NCBI GenBank assembly: GCA_002281775.1
Contig: NCGY01000008.1
Coordinates: 125,425 to 189,424 of the forward strand
Direction: 5' to 3'
Origin: Hydrogenophilales bacterium 16-64-46
Lineage (GTDB): Bacteria; Pseudomonadota; Gammaproteobacteria; Burkholderiales; Thiobacillaceae
Length of the DNA stretch: 64,000 bases
Made by a program: the position numbers and the translations under genes. The notes below the pieces were generated by a model. That model was not told the origin of the DNA. It worked only from the letters and a program-made list of their open reading frames with translations, and did not search any database. Below are positions 1-8,350 of the stretch, one piece after another; position 1 is the first letter of the stretch, and the number at the start of each line of letters is the position of its first letter.

Positions 1-1214
1 GAAAACCCGCCCAGTGCACCACATGCCAGGGGGTGCGCGGCGATGGTGCCGTCCTTCAGGCGACGCGAGGGGGCGACGAGGAAACGGCTGAACACGTCGT
101 CTCGCTGGGCGAGCAGCAGTTCGTCGGGTTTGAAACGCGACTGGTTCTTCATGGCGTTGAACATCCTGAAGAAAACGTCCAGCAGATCCTCTTTCGCCTC
201 GTATTTCGAGACGTCGAGTTCGGAACCGGGGAAGGGGTCGATCATCACCAGGGCACGTGTGGTCTGGTCTGCCGCGCGCGGCGTCGAGCAGGCACCGTCG
301 AGCATGATGCGGCGCGCCAGGTCGAAGGGTTCGTTGTTCATCACGCCGCCGTCCACGCAGACCGCAGGATAGTCGTCACCGTCGAGGCCGGCCGGCCAGC
401 TGGGGGGGATCGTTTTCGGCGTGTGTGTGTAGCGGCATCCGCCCTCGACGGCCTCGCCCTCGCCGGGAATGCTCCAGCGGCGTTCCGCATAATGCGAGCG
501 GGAGAAGGTCAGGCGGCGCGGGGCCAGGCCCAGCGGAAAGGCACCAGTGGCGAGCGCTGCGGATTCCAGCGCCTGCCAGTTCGCCTGCTGCTGTTTGGCC
601 CAGTCGAGCCACAGGGCGTCCTTACTGTCGCACCCGGCATCCGACACCACGAAATGCCGGTAGTCGGCGTGTGTGTACATTTCGTGACCACCGCGATGGG
701 TTTCGCCGGGAAAGGGAACGTTGTACGGCACGCCGCGCAGGTTGGATGCGGTGGTGAGCAGATGCAGCTGGGGGGCGACGTAGGCGCGCCGCTGGCCATC
801 GGAAAAGGCCAGTGCATCCCGGGCGATGGCATCGAGCACACTGGAGTCGAGCAGGGAACGCAACGGATCCTCGTTGCCCGCAAGATCGTTTGCACCGAGC
901 AGCTGCGCGATGTCGATGCGCTCGACCCAGCTGGCAAACAGCTTGTTTTGCGGCGAGGCGGTGGCGGCATCGCGTACCGGATGATGTTCGACCGCGAGCG
1001 CCCCGGCAGCCATTGCCGCCGTCATGCCGCCCGCCGAAGTACCCGCGATCACCTTGAGCTGAACCGCGTGTCTCGGCGCGGCGGGGTTGTCTGCGTCCTT
1101 CAGTTGTTGCCATTCGTCGAGCGCCTCGATCAGGAAATCGATCACACCGGCGGTATAGGCTCCGGCAGATACCGCGCCGGCCATTACCAGGCCGATTTCA
1201 AAGGGTTCGTCCAT
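1..1214 (-). CDS. Patatin-like phospholipase family protein (3' end beyond the window)
   Basis: This is a serine lipid acyl hydrolase of the patatin family, predicted to cleave ester bonds of phospholipids or other lipids with a Ser-Asp dyad. Translating from the ATG at 1214 gives an N-terminus MDEPFEIGLVMAGAVSAGAY, with the glycine-rich oxyanion loop at residues 12-18. The nucleophile elbow GTSAGG places the serine at about residue 60. The catalytic aspartate lies in DGGVMNNEP near residue 287. No stop occurs in the visible 404 codons, so the gene runs off the left edge. No signal peptide is seen, so it is probably cytoplasmic or peripherally membrane bound. It appears to be the last visible gene of a minus-strand series containing four c-type cytochromes and a second patatin. 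The family call is firm; the substrate is unknown. Confidence 0.88.
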   Translation of the reverse strand, partial: MDEPFEIGLVMAGAVSAGAYTAGVIDFLIEALDEWQQLKDADNPAAPRHAVQLKVIAGTSAGGMTAAMAAGALAVEHHPVRDAATASPQNKLFASWVERIDIAQLLGANDLAGNEDPLRSLLDSSVLDAIARDALAFSDGQRRAYVAPQLHLLTTASNLRGVPYNVPFPGETHRGGHEMYTHADYRHFVVSDAGCDSKDALWLDWAKQQQANWQALESAALATGAFPLGLAPRRLTFSRSHYAERRWSIPGEGEAVEGGCRYTHTPKTIPPSWPAGLDGDDYPAVCVDGGVMNNEPFDLARRIMLDGACSTPRAADQTTRALVMIDPFPGSELDVSKYEAKEDLLDVFFRMFNAMKNQSRFKPDELLLAQRDDVFSRFLVAPSRRLKDGTIAAHPLACGALGGF

Positions 1215-1271
1215 ACAGGTACCTGTCGCGGCAAGGGGAAAAAGAAGGGGCGTCCATAGCCGGTCGTGGAT

Positions 1272-1691
1272 TCATTTATCGTGGCGCACGAAGAACGCGC
1301 CCATCACGCCGGTGGCGAGACCCTGTACGGCGGCGAGCCAGAGACGCGAGATGTTCAAGAGTTCGGGCAAGGGTTTGCCAGTGAGGGGGAAGAACAGCAG
1401 CGGCAGTACCAGCAGGGCGAGGTAGAGCAGCGACAGCGACAGTGCGAGTCGGTAGAGAAACGGGTCGATGGGTGTATCCGACTGTGTCTGGCGATGGGCA
1501 TAGACCAGCACGCCGATGATGAGTGACAGGTTGGGGACGACGGCGGGCAGGAACCAGTCCCACAGGCTCGTAGGGTCGACGTTTTCGGCGAAGAAGCTGA
1601 TGACCAGCAGCACAAAGAAACAGACGAAGGCACCGGCAAACCAGACGACCGCCAGGCGTTTGCGCGCGAGATGCATGGTGAGCGTCGTCAT
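1272..1691 (-). CDS. Small four-helix membrane protein of unknown function
   Basis: The 139-residue product has about four hydrophobic helices, for example around VVWFAGAFVCFFVLLVISFF, NLSLIIGVLVYA, ALSLSLLYLALLVLPLLFF and the C-terminal VQGLATGVMGAFFV. It is therefore an integral inner-membrane protein. The start overlaps the stop of the upstream gene by four bases (ATGA at 1688-1691), which suggests translational coupling to the exported repeat protein. I recognise no family. Its place between that protein and a patatin-like phospholipase suggests a role in the same envelope pathway, but nothing in the sequence shows a catalytic site. Confidence 0.75.
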   Translation of the reverse strand: MTTLTMHLARKRLAVVWFAGAFVCFFVLLVISFFAENVDPTSLWDWFLPAVVPNLSLIIGVLVYAHRQTQSDTPIDPFLYRLALSLSLLYLALLVLPLLFFPLTGKPLPELLNISRLWLAAVQGLATGVMGAFFVRHDK

Positions 1692-2818
1692 GGCGCGCGC
1701 TCCAGCAGATCCAGGATACCGGCGGCGCGCAGATGCTGTTCGCCGCTGAAGATGCCGGGCCGTTTCGATACTGCGCCCAGACTGGAAATCGTGAATTCAT
1801 AGACCAGCGCGGTGCAGACGGTGTCGCTGCCGTAAGGCTGCCCTGCCAGCGCGGCGGGCAGGGCGGTGGCACCTTTTTCCACCCAGCGCATGGCGTCGTC
1901 GGGGGCGACGGGCCGGCCGCTGGTGGTGAAGGGCGTGGGCGTGAAGGCGAAGGCGATGACGCGGAAGCTGTCGCCGTCTTTTCCCAGCAAGGCCCGGATG
2001 TAGGCTTCGAGATTGAAGGGAATCACCGGCGACAATTGCGTGGACCAGCGCTGTTTGGCCGCCGGCGCGGCGCGCGCGTCGATGCGTTCGATCTGCGTGA
2101 CGATGACGAAGCCGTCCGGCAAGGCGTAGTAACTGAGCGGGGTGTAGCCGTTGGCGGCGAGCGCGTGTTCCATGCGTGCAGCCACGCTGCCGTTGGTGGG
2201 CGCAGTTTGCCCGGCGATCAGCAAGTCCCGGTCCAGTTTCAGGCGGGTGGAGTAGGGCGGAGGCGGCCAGGGAAATTCCGGCAGCCTGAAGCTGGCCGAC
2301 ATCGTGGTCGTTTCCCGCGCTGCGGGTGCCGGCACCGGCATGGCTTCAGGCAGGGGTTTGCGCATCTTCGGCAAGGCCATGGGGGCGTGTGGGCTCGTTG
2401 TCTCCCTGGCAGCGGACCAGACTTCCGCGTGCCTGCGCCCACCGCCGTTGGCTGCGGCCGGCGGCATCAGGCGTCGCGTATGTGCCAGGCTGTTGTCGCG
2501 CCCGGTTTGTGCGCGCACTTCGGGTGTGACACAGACGTGATCCTGCGGCCGGGCCTCGCGCCACACGAAACCCGGCTTGCAGGTGTCGGGGCCGTAGGCA
2601 CCGCCGCCGGGGGTGCGGCGCTCGGCGGCACGCTGGTTGTCGGCGGCCGCCTGGTCGCGCCCCGCGGGTGTGACGCAGACGTGGTCATCGGGGAAGGCCT
2701 CGCGCCAGACGTAGCCCGGGATGCAGGCATCGACTGGCGCGGCAACAGCCGGGCAGAGCGCGAGCACACCCAGCCATGCGACCAGCAGGAGAGCCATTGC
2801 GTGATGCGCGTTCTTCAT
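1688..2818 (-). CDS. Exported protein with two WREA repeats, unknown function
   Basis: The 376-residue product starts with MKNAHHAMALLLVAWLGVLA and has a signal peptide ending near AVAAPVDA. The start at 2818 was preferred over an upstream codon because it places the signal sequence at the N-terminus. The mature N-terminus carries two copies, about 55 residues apart, of a motif of the form C-x-PG-[FY]-VWREA-x-P-x-DHVCVTP, each with a cysteine pair that could form a disulfide. This motif is common in secreted bacterial proteins of unknown function. A proline-rich linker follows, then a C-terminal globular part rich in beta-type segments. The gene is coupled by ATGA overlap to the small membrane protein downstream and follows the cytochrome genes, so it is probably periplasmic. 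Confidence 0.75.
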   Translation of the reverse strand: MKNAHHAMALLLVAWLGVLALCPAVAAPVDACIPGYVWREAFPDDHVCVTPAGRDQAAADNQRAAERRTPGGGAYGPDTCKPGFVWREARPQDHVCVTPEVRAQTGRDNSLAHTRRLMPPAAANGGGRRHAEVWSAARETTSPHAPMALPKMRKPLPEAMPVPAPAARETTTMSASFRLPEFPWPPPPYSTRLKLDRDLLIAGQTAPTNGSVAARMEHALAANGYTPLSYYALPDGFVIVTQIERIDARAAPAAKQRWSTQLSPVIPFNLEAYIRALLGKDGDSFRVIAFAFTPTPFTTSGRPVAPDDAMRWVEKGATALPAALAGQPYGSDTVCTALVYEFTISSLGAVSKRPGIFSGEQHLRAAGILDLLERAP

Positions 2819-2875
2819 GCTGCCAGGATCGGCGTTGAAGGTGGCGGGGCGGAGACCGGGCATGGCGGGCTTTCG

Positions 2876-4336
2876 TCAGAGGGTCTTCAGGTATTCCAGC
2901 AGATCGCTCTTGTCGGTTGCGGGCAGGGCGGTGCCGAAATCATGGCCGCCGTTGCCGTTACCGCGCAGCCGGGTGTCGTACTGCGTGCCTGCGCGTACGG
3001 CTTCGGTCCCGTGCACGACGAAGCCCACGCGCACCGGGTCGTACACGTCGTAACCGCGCCAGAAAACCTGTGTGCGCTCTCCGGGCGGTTCGAGCATGTC
3101 GGCGAGATTCGGCACCGAGCCGTTGTGCAGGTAGGGCGCGCGCAGCCAGATGCCGTCGAGGAATTGTGCGACATAGCCGGTGAGGTCGGCTTCGACCAGG
3201 CCGCGGCGTTCGATGCCCATGTCCTCGACGACCTGGTTGGCCTCGATCGCGGCCTGTTTGTTCCAGGTGCCGATGCGTTCGGCGTCGGTGCCGATTTCGG
3301 CCAGCGGCACGACGGTGCCGGTGCGGGCGCTGGCGTGGCAGGCGGCGCAGTGGGCGTCGAACACGGCCTTGCCGCGCGCGGCGCGGGTGGCGTCGATGGG
3401 GAAGGGATATTTTGGCGCAGGCTTGTTCTTCAGATATTCGACCAGCCAGTCGATGTGCGCCAGGAAATCGTCCTTGTCCTTGGGCTCCGCGCCCATCAGC
3501 CCCAGCGCCGAATCGATGACGACCGAATACGGGTCGTGCGAGTCGCCGGCGAAGTTCATGCGGTGGCCTTTTTCCGGCTGGTATTTCTTCAGGTTCCATA
3601 CTGCCGGCATGTCGGTCGGGCCGAAGCTGTCGTCCATCGGCCAGCGGATCATGAAGTATTTGGTCAGGTTCATCGCGTCGTCGCGGCCGCGTCCCCACTC
3701 GGGAAAATCGTGGCGGTAGAGCCAGGCAAACTGGCCCTCACGCTCGATGAGTGTTTTCTTGGTGATCGGGATGATGAGATAGCGGTAAGCCAGGCGGTCG
3801 ATGAAATCGAGTTTGGCGGCGAGTTCGATCTCGGCCATCAGGGTGTCGGCGTTGAAGCGCGGGTCTTTCGCGCAATCGACCAGAAAGCGGAAGAAGGCTT
3901 CGAGGTCGAGCGTGTGGTTGGGGCCGGCGACGACGAACGTGGGCGTCTCGTCCGGCCGGGAGCGATAACTGGCGACGTGGCAGGCGGCGCAGGTATTGGC
4001 GACGCGCTCGAAGCCGATGCGCCGCTTGGAAAAGCCCACCGGCAGTTCCTGGCCTTCCTCCCACACCACGCCGAAGCTGGCGTAGCCGACGCCGGGCTTG
4101 GGCAGCTTGTCGGGGAACACGCGCGGCAGCACGTAGAAAATCCAGTAGGGAATGCCGGCGTCGTTTTCCGCGCCCATGGAGCCGTATTTGAAACGTTCGT
4201 CGGCGTTGTCGAACACCGTCGCGCCGTAGTCGCGCATGAAGCGGTTGTAGCCGACGATGCCGGCGACGACGACGAAAACCAGCACGACGAGACCGGTGAG
4301 CTTGAGCCAGCGCGGACAGTTGCAGAGGGTCTTCAT
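2876..4336 (-). CDS. Membrane-anchored di-haem c-type cytochrome, RoxA-like (paralogue 1)
   Basis: The 486-residue protein has an N-terminal membrane anchor (about residues 12-30) and two c-type haem sites, CAACH at 116-120 and CAACH at 330-334. The C-terminal half has the signature WLRAPYLHNGSVPNLADML followed by VFWRGYDVYDP. I associate this with the di-haem family related to the rubber oxygenase RoxA and to MauG/cytochrome c peroxidases. It should face the periplasm. It is clearly paralogous to the next gene upstream (4347-5819), with only 10 bases between them, so the pair arose by tandem duplication. Whether it acts as an oxygenase, a peroxidase or an electron carrier cannot be decided from sequence. 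Haem binding is firm; the RoxA relationship is my family recognition. Confidence 0.85.
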   Translation of the reverse strand: MKTLCNCPRWLKLTGLVVLVFVVVAGIVGYNRFMRDYGATVFDNADERFKYGSMGAENDAGIPYWIFYVLPRVFPDKLPKPGVGYASFGVVWEEGQELPVGFSKRRIGFERVANTCAACHVASYRSRPDETPTFVVAGPNHTLDLEAFFRFLVDCAKDPRFNADTLMAEIELAAKLDFIDRLAYRYLIIPITKKTLIEREGQFAWLYRHDFPEWGRGRDDAMNLTKYFMIRWPMDDSFGPTDMPAVWNLKKYQPEKGHRMNFAGDSHDPYSVVIDSALGLMGAEPKDKDDFLAHIDWLVEYLKNKPAPKYPFPIDATRAARGKAVFDAHCAACHASARTGTVVPLAEIGTDAERIGTWNKQAAIEANQVVEDMGIERRGLVEADLTGYVAQFLDGIWLRAPYLHNGSVPNLADMLEPPGERTQVFWRGYDVYDPVRVGFVVHGTEAVRAGTQYDTRLRGNGNGGHDFGTALPATDKSDLLEYLKTL

Positions 4337-4346
4337 GGCATCGTCC

Positions 4347-5819
4347 TCAGAAAGTTTTCAGGTATTCCAGCAGCGCCCACTTGTCGGCGTCGGACAGCGT
4401 GGTGCCGTAGGCCGCGCCTTCGTGGCCGGTGTTGCCGTTGCCGGGGATGGCGGTGTCGAAGCGGAACAGGCCGGGGGCCTCGGCGGCAACGAAGCCGACG
4501 TGCTGCGGATCGTAGAGATCGTTGCCGCGCCAGAAGACCTTCTGGCGCTGCGCCGCCGGCTGCAGCAGGTCCCACAGCGTCGGCACCGAGCCGTTGTGCA
4601 GATAGGGCGCGCGTAGCCAGAGGCCGTCGAGCGGTGCGTTGGCGTAGCCGAAGGTCTTGCGGAAATGGCGGAAGCGGCGTTCGGGATCGGCCGCGTAGAG
4701 CATGCCCTGATTCTGCGCGAGTTGCGGGGTATAGGAATCGAGACGGCCGCGGTCGGTACCGATTTCGGCGATGGGCGTGACCTTGCCGACGTACTTGCCG
4801 GAGAAATCGCTGCCGCTGGCCCCATGGCAGGCGGCGCAGGTGGCGGCGTAGATCGCCTTGCCGCGTGCGGCGCGCGTGGCGTCGATAGGAAAGGATTTGC
4901 CGAACGCGGGTGGCGTGGCGGTGGCGATCCAGGTTTCGATGCGCGCGATGGCGGCGTGGTCGATCAGCTTCGGCGTGGCACCGGTGCCGAAAGCGGCGGA
5001 GAGATTGCGCTCCTCGACGCGGCTGTTGTTGCCGTCCCAGTGCAGCTGCATGCCCTGCTTCTTTGCCTGGTTCCAGATCGCGGGGAAGTCGGACACGCCG
5101 ACGAGTTCTTCTTGCGGCAGATGCTCGAAGGGCACGCCGAAGATGGCCTTGGCCGAATTGAAAGTGTCGACGCGGCCCGGCCCCCAGTCGGCCTGCGTGT
5201 GGATGAAGCGCAGCCGCCCGGTGAGCCCGGCGACGCCGTCCTTCATCAGGAAAACCGCCAGTGGATAGACGACGTGTTTGTCGAGCAGGCCGAGGTTGCC
5301 GGCTTTCTCGGCGATGCGCGGCACCACCTGCGCGGGGGTGAAGCGGCGATCGTTGACACAGGCTTCGACGAATTTCTGGAAGCCCATCAGATCGAGCTGG
5401 TTGGCCGGCATGCCGGCGACCAGCATGGGTTTGGCATCCGGCGACGTGCGCACGGTGGCGGTGTGGCACACCGCGCAATTGAGAAAGACGCGGTCGATGC
5501 CCAGGTGCCGCCGTTGCGACATGCCCACCGGCAGGTCGCGCCCCTGCTCAAAAGTGAAGCCGAGCGAGGCGTAGCCCTTGCCCGGCAGCATCTCCGGGCA
5601 CACCTCAGGCAACACTTGCCACAGCCAGTAGGGGAAGCCCATGTTGCGCTCGCCGCCGGTGGAGCCGTATTTGAAGTGTTCGACCGGATCGTTGTAGCTC
5701 ACCGGACGGTCGGGCAGGAAGCGGATCGCCGCCGCCAGGGCAAGCAGCGCGAACAGTGCGACGAGCGCCCACAGCAGAATGCGGCAGGTCGTGCAGGAGG
5801 CGGCGGCGTCACGGCTCAT
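4347..5819 (-). CDS. Membrane-anchored di-haem c-type cytochrome, RoxA-like (paralogue 2)
   Basis: The 490-residue protein has a hydrophobic anchor at about residues 13-32 and two haem c motifs, CAVCH at 115-119 and a CAACH in the C-terminal half. Its C-terminal block LWLRAPYLHNGSVPTLWDLL and VFWRGNDLYDPQHVGF matches the neighbouring paralogue almost residue for residue, while the central part differs more. The start overlaps the stop of the preceding gene by four bases (ATGA, 5816-5819), indicating coupled translation. It is predicted to be a periplasmic redox enzyme held at the inner membrane. Two diverged copies suggest either a heterodimer or two substrates. Confidence 0.85.
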   Translation of the reverse strand: MSRDAAASCTTCRILLWALVALFALLALAAAIRFLPDRPVSYNDPVEHFKYGSTGGERNMGFPYWLWQVLPEVCPEMLPGKGYASLGFTFEQGRDLPVGMSQRRHLGIDRVFLNCAVCHTATVRTSPDAKPMLVAGMPANQLDLMGFQKFVEACVNDRRFTPAQVVPRIAEKAGNLGLLDKHVVYPLAVFLMKDGVAGLTGRLRFIHTQADWGPGRVDTFNSAKAIFGVPFEHLPQEELVGVSDFPAIWNQAKKQGMQLHWDGNNSRVEERNLSAAFGTGATPKLIDHAAIARIETWIATATPPAFGKSFPIDATRAARGKAIYAATCAACHGASGSDFSGKYVGKVTPIAEIGTDRGRLDSYTPQLAQNQGMLYAADPERRFRHFRKTFGYANAPLDGLWLRAPYLHNGSVPTLWDLLQPAAQRQKVFWRGNDLYDPQHVGFVAAEAPGLFRFDTAIPGNGNTGHEGAAYGTTLSDADKWALLEYLKTF

Positions 5820-7459
5820 GGTGTCCCCGGAGAAGCGGCGCGGCGCGGTTCGGCCCGCGCAGCCTGGAGCAACGAGGGATGCCGTGCCGACTGCGGCCGG
5901 CCCGCGGTTGCCCCGGGGGCGGTATACGCGCCGGGACAGGGACGCAGGCTGGCGTAGGGCCGGCGCAGCAATGACCGGGCGTCGCCGCCCGGCAGGCGTG
6001 CCTCGATGGCGCGCATGAGGGCTGCGAGTTCGTTAGACGCCGCCCAGCGAGCGGGTGCGATGCCGCGCGCCTGCAGGGCGGCGGCGGGTGGCATGGCGGC
6101 CACGCCTGGCGAACCGGCCGGCGCATGGGCGCGGGCCAGGCGCACGTAGATGCGTTCGGCGCACTGGTCAAGGCTGGCTTCGACCTGGGCAGGATCGCCG
6201 TGCAGGAAATTCGGCGGGTGCGACAGCGTGGTGTCGTGGCAGGCCGCGCAATGCATATGGAAGGGCGCGACGAGCGGATTGCTGACGCTACCGGAGGCTG
6301 GCTCGACGCGTGCCGCCGGCAACTTGCCGGGGGCGCGTGCGCGCGGCTGGCCGAGCGTCTGGCGGACATCGTCCAGCAGGGCGAGCGTAAAGGGGCGGGA
6401 GGCAAAGCGTCCGTCGGCGCTCAGGCGATCAAGCGCGGGGGCCAGGTCGGCGGGCAGGGCGCGCGTCGCAGCCCGGTCGAGCATTCCGGCCAGACCGACG
6501 ACGAAGGCGGTGACGTCGGGCGCGTGCCAGGTTTCCAGAGGTGGGCGCAACAGCAGCGGATCGCTGGCGGGGTCCTGCAGGGGGGCGAGCGGATCGCGGT
6601 TCGGCAGATCCGGATTGGGGATGGGCAGACCTTTCGGCCAGAGCGTTTTCCAGCGCGCCGCGAGCGCGGGCAGGCTGTCCGCACGCGGGAGTTTGCCGAA
6701 GCGGACGTATTCGAGCGCCGCAGCGAAGGCGTCGCGGCGGCAGCGCGCGCCTGTTGTCCCGTCGCCGCAGCCCTGCTGCCACAGCGTCTGCCAGACCGGA
6801 AACAGGTTGGCGCGGTCGGCGGCGGCGTCGATGAAATAGGCGATGTCGGTGCCGCTGAGTTTCACCTTGTAGAAATTGCGCCGCGCCGATTTGAGACGCG
6901 CGGCAATGTCGGGGTTGGCCGGCGTCTCGTCCCACAGCGGGCGGGCGAAGATGGGCGCGGCATTCTGGTGGCAGGCGAGGCACAGCGCGCGCCGCGCGTA
7001 GAAAATCTTCGGCGTCTTGCCAGGGGCGTAGTCGCGCACCACCTGGAATTCGAAGCGGCCGGCGGCGTCGTTGTAGCTGATGACTTCGACGACTTCGCCC
7101 TTTTCGTGAAAGCCAAGAAAGAGGCGATCTTTCAGCGGCGCGATGCCGGGTCGGTTGTCGCCGTCGGCGGCGGCGACGACGCGCGGAAAACGGAAGAAAT
7201 CCGGCGCACCGGCGTCGCGCTGCAGCGAGCGGCCCAGCGGAATCAGCGTGGTTTTCAGCGGTGGCAGGCCGCCGGGGTCGGGCAGCATCTGGGCGTTGAC
7301 CTTGTCGACCAGCCGCGAAAACGGGTAGGGCACAGACGCCTTGCCGACGAGTTCGTCGAAGCGCGAATGCCCGACCGGCGGCAGGTCGTTCTCTGCCGTG
7401 GTGGGATTCGAAGCGCTGAGTACGGCGGCAATCATGATCGCGACGCATCCATTTTTCAT
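5816..7459 (-). CDS. Periplasmic di-haem c-type cytochrome of unknown family
   Basis: The 547-residue protein starts with MKNGCVAIMIAAVLSASNPT, a signal peptide. It has two haem c sites, CLACH at about residues 160-164 and a CAACH near residue 400 in a context HMHCAACHDTTLSHPPNFLHG. It lacks the PYLHNGSVP block of its neighbours, so it is not a simple paralogue. The C-terminal 70 residues are rich in Arg, Ala and Pro and look unstructured. It lies 4 bases after the lipoprotein gene upstream and overlaps the next cytochrome gene, so it belongs to the same unit. A role as electron donor or acceptor for the RoxA-like proteins is plausible but inferred. Confidence 0.8.
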   Translation of the reverse strand: MKNGCVAIMIAAVLSASNPTTAENDLPPVGHSRFDELVGKASVPYPFSRLVDKVNAQMLPDPGGLPPLKTTLIPLGRSLQRDAGAPDFFRFPRVVAAADGDNRPGIAPLKDRLFLGFHEKGEVVEVISYNDAAGRFEFQVVRDYAPGKTPKIFYARRALCLACHQNAAPIFARPLWDETPANPDIAARLKSARRNFYKVKLSGTDIAYFIDAAADRANLFPVWQTLWQQGCGDGTTGARCRRDAFAAALEYVRFGKLPRADSLPALAARWKTLWPKGLPIPNPDLPNRDPLAPLQDPASDPLLLRPPLETWHAPDVTAFVVGLAGMLDRAATRALPADLAPALDRLSADGRFASRPFTLALLDDVRQTLGQPRARAPGKLPAARVEPASGSVSNPLVAPFHMHCAACHDTTLSHPPNFLHGDPAQVEASLDQCAERIYVRLARAHAPAGSPGVAAMPPAAALQARGIAPARWAASNELAALMRAIEARLPGGDARSLLRRPYASLRPCPGAYTAPGATAGRPQSARHPSLLQAARAEPRRAASPGTP

Positions 7460-7463
7460 GGCG

Positions 7464-8339
7464 CTAGCGCTGCGCCAGCACCCGCTTCTGCGTGCCGGCC
7501 CAGCAGTCGTCCTTGATCTGGCCGGCCTCGAATTCGGCGCGCCCGGCCTGGTCGAGAGCCTTGCTGTAGAGCACGAAGTTGAGGATGAAGGCGTGGTCCA
7601 TGTAGGCGCGGCCGAGATAGAGGCCGGGCCGCACCATGCGGATTTCGTCGCGCACCCTGAGGCCGCGGCGGCCGGCGAGGAAGTCGGGCTTCTCGCGGTA
7701 GCCGGGGAGTTCGTCGGTGAAGGCGTAGTCGATGATGATCGATTCGCGGCGCGAGTCGATCAGGCTCTGACCGCAGTAGAGCTTGGCGGGGAACAGCAGC
7801 CAGGCATCCTTGCCGTCGACGTCGATTTTGCCGAGGTCGCCGGGGCCGATCACCGGCCGCAGTACTGCAAGATCCTCGATGCGGTTGCGCAGCACTTTCT
7901 GCTCACGGTAGAACACCTTGCCTTTCCACAGGGTTTCGCCCGCGGTTTCCAGCAACCTGCCCTTGAAGTTGACGCCCAGGCCCTTCAGTCCGCCGATGAT
8001 TTCGGCGGCGCGCAGCTTGCCCGAGCTGCCGCGCGGGAACACGATCTCGCCGTCGAACGGCCCGTCCGGAATTGGTCCGGAACCGAGCCGCGCGTAGAAC
8101 TGGTCGAGTTCTTCCTGGTTGAGCCCGGCGAGATACTTGGGCGTGACCTTGGCCAGTTCCTTCAGCGGGATCGGGTAGGCGTATTCGACCTGCGCGAAAT
8201 CCGGCTTGCTGGCGTAGTCGTCGCTGTAGGGCGCGAAGGGGATGTCGGGCTTGCCGGCAAATTTTTCCTGCAGCCAGTTGCAGCCCGACAGGGGTACGAA
8301 GAGCAGGGTGGCGAGGAGAAGGGTGCGGCGCGTATTCAT
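7464..8339 (-). CDS. Lipoprotein of unknown function in the cytochrome-patatin locus
   Basis: The 291-residue product starts MNTRRTLLLATLLFVPLSGC, a lipoprotein signal peptide with lipobox PLSGC and the lipidated cysteine near residue 20. The residue after the cysteine is Asn rather than Asp, so sorting to the outer membrane is possible. The start at 8339 was chosen because it gives a clean lipoprotein signal; a longer open frame upstream lies inside the neighbouring gene. The mature part has conserved-looking stretches such as RDEIRMVRPGLYLGRAYMD near the C-terminus but no domain that I recognise. It sits 11 bases after the large cytochrome gene and 4 bases before the next cytochrome gene, so it is probably a structural or substrate-handling partner. 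Confidence 0.78.
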   Translation of the reverse strand: MNTRRTLLLATLLFVPLSGCNWLQEKFAGKPDIPFAPYSDDYASKPDFAQVEYAYPIPLKELAKVTPKYLAGLNQEELDQFYARLGSGPIPDGPFDGEIVFPRGSSGKLRAAEIIGGLKGLGVNFKGRLLETAGETLWKGKVFYREQKVLRNRIEDLAVLRPVIGPGDLGKIDVDGKDAWLLFPAKLYCGQSLIDSRRESIIIDYAFTDELPGYREKPDFLAGRRGLRVRDEIRMVRPGLYLGRAYMDHAFILNFVLYSKALDQAGRAEFEAGQIKDDCWAGTQKRVLAQR

Positions 8340-8350
8340 GGACGGTCTCC

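Noticed and set aside
33..1259. A 408-codon open frame on the plus strand
   Set aside because: The opposite strand encodes a clear patatin with oxyanion loop, GTSAGG and DGG motifs. The plus frame has no recognisable motif and is a high-GC shadow.
1733..4780. A 1015-codon open frame on the plus strand
   Set aside because: It lies antisense to three genes, including two cytochromes with intact haem motifs, and its composition (runs of Gly, Ala, Arg, His, Val) is typical of reverse-frame translation.
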